A stretch of DNA of 64,000 bases from assembly GCA_038327195.1 (NCBI GenBank), contig JBBQKU010000003.1, positions 62,001 to 126,000 of the forward strand, in the 5' to 3' direction. The translations under genes were made by a program, and so were the position numbers. The notes below the pieces were generated by a model. It did no database searches and was not told the DNA's origin. It was given only the letters and a program-made list of their open reading frames with translations. Each line of letters starts with the position of its first letter. Position 1 is the stretch's first letter. Source of the DNA: UBA4416 sp038327195. Lineage in GTDB: Bacteria; Bacteroidota; Bacteroidia; B-17B0; Aurantibacillaceae. Positions 60,183 to 64,000 of the stretch are shown here, one piece after another.

Positions 60183-60552
60183 TAGATAAGTTTTTTACTA
60201 ATGCACCCATACTACAGGTTCCTGTAAATGTAGCATTTGGTTCGATTGATATTTTTCCTGTAATAATATCACCTACAAGTTTAGCGCTAGCTTTTAAAAT
60301 TAGTAATTCGCTGACGTTTATTTTTCCTTTAATGTCGCCTGATATATCTGCATTTTGACATAAAACATTCCCTTCTATTTTGCCTGTTGGCCCAACTACT
60401 AATTTGCCACTAATCGAAATATTACCATTTAATAGCCCATCAATTCTAACATCTCCATTCGATTTAATATCTCCTACAATTGATGTCCCATTACCTATTA
60501 AATTAATTGAGGCTGAGTCAGTTGAATTATTTTTATTTATTTTTTGAAACAT
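60142..60552 (-). CDS. bactofilin-family cytoskeletal protein
   Basis: The 136-residue protein has the central beta-helix core of bactofilins (about 18-115): GNGTSIVGDIKSNGDVRIDG, GKLVVGPTGKIEGNVLCQNA and GDIITGKISIEPNATFTGTC, flanked by short polar ends. Bactofilins polymerise into filaments involved in cell shape and envelope assembly. It overlaps the AtpZ-like gene by 41 bp at the 3' end, so they are translated from one message. It is upstream of the F0 accessory genes in other Bacteroidota too. Confidence 0.9.
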   Translation of the reverse strand: MFQKINKNNSTDSASINLIGNGTSIVGDIKSNGDVRIDGLLNGNISISGKLVVGPTGKIEGNVLCQNADISGDIKGKINVSELLILKASAKLVGDIITGKISIEPNATFTGTCSMGALVKNLSNANKTREAIAETA

Positions 60553-60615
60553 AATTTTAACATTTGATAGACGAATGTATAAAATATAGCTTAAAAAGAC
60601 AAATAATTGTAGTTT

Positions 60616-62571
60616 TTACATAATTCGGTGCAAATTACAATCCTTAACTGGATTAATAATCATCGGAAATTTCTCAATTTTAACTGAACTACTATCCAAA
60701 CCAAAGGCTTTTGCTTCGCTTAAACTGAAAAACTTCAAGAAAGAATATGCGCTTAATATTATTTTTTCAAACAAAGGTAATTCGTTATCGTAGGATAAGA
60801 ATTTCTCAATCACAACAAATTTAAAATCGCCAATAATGTTGTTTTTGTTTAATGATTCGTATCGACTAGTTATATCAACTTCTTTAGCCTTTACTAAATC
60901 TTCTACTACTTTTCTAAACATTAAATTAACGCGAGGCGCTACTCTAAATCCTAATTTAAAATCAACACGGATAATATCATCAGCGGCAACATGAGTTACT
61001 TTGTAATCCATACGGTAAGGTTCATCCACAACATCAACATGCACAAACCAATAAATATCGGCGCGTTTAGGGCGTTTTTGTAGGATGGAATAAATAATTT
61101 TAGATTCTATTTCAGTTGGGCTATTTGCTCCAGTCATATAAACTAAATGAGTCGCATATTTTGGTATTGATTCATCGTTACTTAAATCCACTAATTTTTG
61201 CTGGTGTTCAGCCAAAGGAACCAAGTCAATATAACGATGACGAATTTTTTTAGCTAAATACCAAACAGCCATTATGCACATTAATATGGAAGATATTAAG
61301 AGCGTAATCCAACCGCCATGGGAAAATTTACTCAAATTGGCAGCCATAAACGAAAGCTCGATAGCTACGTAACCTGTAATAACTAAATAAATTAAAAATT
61401 TATTATAACGCTTCATGTGCATATAAAAATTGAGTAAAGTGGTTGTCATTAACATACAAAGTATAATAGCTAAACCATAAGCAGCTTGCATATTTTCTTC
61501 TTTTTTAAAATATAACACCACTCCAATACAACCTGCTAAAAGCAACCAGTTTAAAGAAGGAATATATAATTGACCTTTTAAATTTGAGGGATATTTTACG
61601 CCAACTTTTGGCCATAAATTTAAACGCATGGCTTCATTTATCAAACTAAATGAACCACTAATTAATGCTTGTGAAGCAATAACGGCAGCTATGGTTGCAA
61701 TAGCAATGCCATAAGGCATAAAGCCTTCAGGCATAAGTGCGTAAAATGGATTTGAAACTTTAAACTCTTCTAATCTTTGTCCTTCATGTGCTACAAGCCA
61801 AGCGCCTTGCCCGATGTAATTTAGCACTAACATTGATTTTACAAATATCCAAGAAATACGAATATTTTGTTTCCCACAATGACCTAAGTCAGAATATAAA
61901 GCTTCTGCACCAGTTGTACATAAAAAAACCGCACCCAAAATTAAATATCCTGATGGATGACTATACAATAAATTAAATGCATAATATGGATTTAAAGCAG
62001 CTAACATAGCCCAATTGCTTGATAATTGCCATACGCCTAAAACCCCAATCATTAAAAACCAAATGGACATTAATGGACCGAAAAATTTACCGATGAAAGC
62101 AGTGCCAAATTGTTGAATAAAAAACAAGGCACATAAAATACCAATAACGATGGGTACAGTATTTAATTCTGCGTTATAAACCTTTAAGCCTTCAATGGCT
62201 GATGAAACAGAAATAGGTGGTGTAATAATACCGTCTGCTAACAATGCACTACCACCTATAATAGCAGGCACTAATAACCATTTATACTTAGTTCGTTTTA
62301 CTAACGTGTATAATGAAAATATACCACCTTCACCTTTGTTGTCGGCTTGTAAAGTTAATATAACATATTTAAGAGTAGTTTGTAAAGTTAAGGTCCAAAA
62401 AATACAAGAAATCCCGCCTTTAACCATATCAGCATCAATGACGCTTTTTCCAATGATGGCACTCATTACATATAGCGGTGAAGTACCAATATCACCATAA
62501 ATAATTCCGAGGGTTACAACAAGACCAGCAAGAGTTACTTTGCTTACATGTCCATGATTTGGAGAGCTCAT
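60616..62571 (-). CDS. kup: Kup-type potassium transporter
   Basis: The 651-residue protein has about 12 membrane helices (about 11-435), then a cytoplasmic C-terminal domain (about 436-651). The family start motif TLGIIYGDIGTSPLYVMSAI (about 20-39) is intact. A low-affinity K+/H+ symporter role is expected. The end (VKDCNLHRIM) is near the stop. It is transcribed alone on the minus strand. Confidence 0.94.
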   Translation of the reverse strand: MSSPNHGHVSKVTLAGLVVTLGIIYGDIGTSPLYVMSAIIGKSVIDADMVKGGISCIFWTLTLQTTLKYVILTLQADNKGEGGIFSLYTLVKRTKYKWLLVPAIIGGSALLADGIITPPISVSSAIEGLKVYNAELNTVPIVIGILCALFFIQQFGTAFIGKFFGPLMSIWFLMIGVLGVWQLSSNWAMLAALNPYYAFNLLYSHPSGYLILGAVFLCTTGAEALYSDLGHCGKQNIRISWIFVKSMLVLNYIGQGAWLVAHEGQRLEEFKVSNPFYALMPEGFMPYGIAIATIAAVIASQALISGSFSLINEAMRLNLWPKVGVKYPSNLKGQLYIPSLNWLLLAGCIGVVLYFKKEENMQAAYGLAIILCMLMTTTLLNFYMHMKRYNKFLIYLVITGYVAIELSFMAANLSKFSHGGWITLLISSILMCIMAVWYLAKKIRHRYIDLVPLAEHQQKLVDLSNDESIPKYATHLVYMTGANSPTEIESKIIYSILQKRPKRADIYWFVHVDVVDEPYRMDYKVTHVAADDIIRVDFKLGFRVAPRVNLMFRKVVEDLVKAKEVDITSRYESLNKNNIIGDFKFVVIEKFLSYDNELPLFEKIILSAYSFLKFFSLSEAKAFGLDSSSVKIEKFPMIINPVKDCNLHRIM

Positions 62572-62768
62572 TAAATAGACTTTTTTGTTTAGAATAGTAA
62601 AATTACAACTAATCCAAATGCTAAATGATTTTTTTCACAAATTATTATAAAATAAATAAGTTAATAAACTTGACAATTACATTACTTTATCGTTATAATA
62701 GCAAAAAGGTTTTTTGGTTTTTTTGGTTTTATTTCGTTACTTTTAATGGATATTTAATTGTAATTAAA

Positions 62769-64000
62769 ATGATGAGAAAATCTTTCTATACTTTATTCTT
62801 TAGCTTAAGCATATTATTAATAAATGCTCAAGTGGGTAGTTCACAAAAACACTTTGTTTTTAATAAAAAGGCAACTATCACTCTAGAAAATATTACTCAA
62901 GATTTTGCTCCTGTTATGCTTGTGAAAGAAATGCCTAAACCAGCCTCTGAAAAAATGGTTACTTACAATTATCCTGAAAGTAAAACACAAGCTAAAATAA
63001 GTCAAACTAATTCTATTTTACCTAATTTGGCTTTGGGCTATAGTGCTATTGGTAATCCTTGGGGTGGCAGTACGCCTAATGATAATGATGTAGCTATTTC
63101 TGATTCTGGATATGTTATGTCGGTTATAAATACAAACATTTATGTTAAAAATATAAATACAGGTGTTGCTTCTCCAATAAAATCACTTGCTGCTTTTACA
63201 AGCCCAGTTAATAGCAAGCATCAAGAATCTGACCCAAAAGTTTTATATGATCCAAAATCAGATCGTTTTATTTTTATGTGCTTTACTGGATTTGTGGATA
63301 CAACCAGCAAATTAATTTTCGGATTTTCTCAAACTAATAATCCTAATGGCGCATGGAATTTATATACATTACCTGGTAACCCACTAAATAATAATTTGTG
63401 GAGTGATTACCCTATGTTAGCAATGACTGAAAAGGAATTATTTTTAAGTATTAATTTATTACATAATGATAGTTCATGGCAAACAGGTTTTGTAGAAACT
63501 ATTATTTGGCAAATAAAAAAGGATAGCGGTTATGCCGGTCTGCCTTTAGGAGCCTTACTTCATAGTAATATTAAATTTGGCAGTAAATCTATCAGAAATT
63601 TATGCCCCGCAAAAGGTGGAAGTAAATTATATAAGCCTAATATGTATTTTGTTTCAAACAGAAATTTTGCTTCAATGAATGATACTGTGTTTTTAGTAAA
63701 TGTAACAGATACTATTGGAGCACCAACGAATACAGTAACAGTAAAAGTTTTAGTAAGTAGTCAGCCTTATTATTTTCCTCCTAGTGGAAGGCAACCAAAC
63801 TTAACTGGTACTGCAGCTTCCACTCAGTCACTTGCTTGTAATGATGCCCGAACGTTAGGGGCTTTTTTTGAAAATAACACCATACAATATGTGCACAATA
63901 CTAAAAATCCTGCTAACAACCACGTTACAGCTTATTATGGAATAGTTACTAATCCTCAAAATGTGAGCCCCGTTGCCACCGGCTATATTATTGCGAATGA
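62769..64000 (+). CDS. secreted protein, C-terminus outside window
   Basis: The frame opens at ATG 62769 (second ATG 62772) and stays open to the last base, giving 410 codons. A signal peptide is present (about 1-21, FSLSILLINAQ). The visible part has a beta-propeller-like look, with YDPKSDRFIFMCFTGF, NNPNGAWNLYTLPGNPLNNN and WSDYPMLAMTEKELFLSIN. It resembles secreted surface proteins with a T9SS tail, which would lie beyond the edge. No catalytic motif is seen. Confidence 0.8.
   Translation, partial: MMRKSFYTLFFSLSILLINAQVGSSQKHFVFNKKATITLENITQDFAPVMLVKEMPKPASEKMVTYNYPESKTQAKISQTNSILPNLALGYSAIGNPWGGSTPNDNDVAISDSGYVMSVINTNIYVKNINTGVASPIKSLAAFTSPVNSKHQESDPKVLYDPKSDRFIFMCFTGFVDTTSKLIFGFSQTNNPNGAWNLYTLPGNPLNNNLWSDYPMLAMTEKELFLSINLLHNDSSWQTGFVETIIWQIKKDSGYAGLPLGALLHSNIKFGSKSIRNLCPAKGGSKLYKPNMYFVSNRNFASMNDTVFLVNVTDTIGAPTNTVTVKVLVSSQPYYFPPSGRQPNLTGTAASTQSLACNDARTLGAFFENNTIQYVHNTKNPANNHVTAYYGIVTNPQNVSPVATGYIIAN

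Noticed and set aside
1..64000. tRNA genes, rRNA genes or a CRISPR array
   Set aside because: No tRNA T-arm pattern, rRNA stretch or regularly spaced identical repeats were seen by eye. A tRNA or CRISPR finder would be decisive.

Overview
The window is AT-rich chromosomal DNA from a member of the Bacteroidota. The evidence is several TonB-dependent outer membrane receptors, secreted proteins with type IX secretion (T9SS) C-terminal sorting domains, a PorV/PorQ-family protein, -7 promoter boxes of the form TAnnTTTG, and a Bacteroidota-style small SRP RNA. Low GC and the mix of families fit a flavobacterial or related lineage, but the genus cannot be told from this window. No rRNA, tRNA or CRISPR array was found.

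Layout. 1-8.1 kb: an outer-membrane/secretion locus (truncated TonB receptor, a 1436-residue secreted protein, a PorV/PorQ-like barrel), closed by a terminator. 8.1-16.9 kb: housekeeping genes (greA, HIT protein, yidC, haem-binding protein, secreted EEP nuclease, aminopeptidase P, hexapeptide acyltransferase, prfC). 16.9-21.1 kb: feoAB, followed by a small XRE-regulator/lipoprotein module that is bracketed by a 291-bp direct duplication of the feoB 3' end. 21.1-25.7 kb: metabolic genes (cysQ-type phosphatase, hydrolase, enoyl-CoA hydratase, 3-hydroxyanthranilate dioxygenase, cation efflux, FMN reductase). 25.9-37 kb: a T9SS protein, a propeller/SpoIIE signalling protein, TerC, gyrB, amidase, and the selU-selD selenouridine pair.

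37.4-46 kb: small exported proteins, a lone SpoIIE phosphatase, a second TonB receptor, two T9SS cargo proteins and a PhoB/OmpR-type regulator whose receiver domain lacks the usual phosphoacceptor Asp. Most of the upstream regions here carry GTTAA-like motifs repeated every 11 bp, which suggests a local regulon. 46-52 kb: purD, hemE, a bestrophin-like channel, the SRP RNA (minus strand), a glycosyltransferase and a membrane protein.

52-57.3 kb is the accessory part: a TonB receptor with a His-rich partner (probable metal uptake), two copies of a ~186-bp MITE-like element with terminal inverted repeats, a truncated duplicate of a nearby coiled-coil gene abutting one copy, a lipoprotein, and a lone secreted-protein gene built like an integron cassette, with an attC-like hairpin at its 3' side. 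57.3-64 kb: coiled-coil membrane protein, C1 peptidase, two AtpI/AtpZ-like proteins with a bactofilin (but no atpB next to them), a Kup potassium transporter, and a secreted protein cut by the right edge.

The strongest candidates for something undescribed are the feoB-flanked XRE/lipoprotein module, the attC-like single-gene cassette, and the 11-bp-phased repeats next to the degenerate response regulator.
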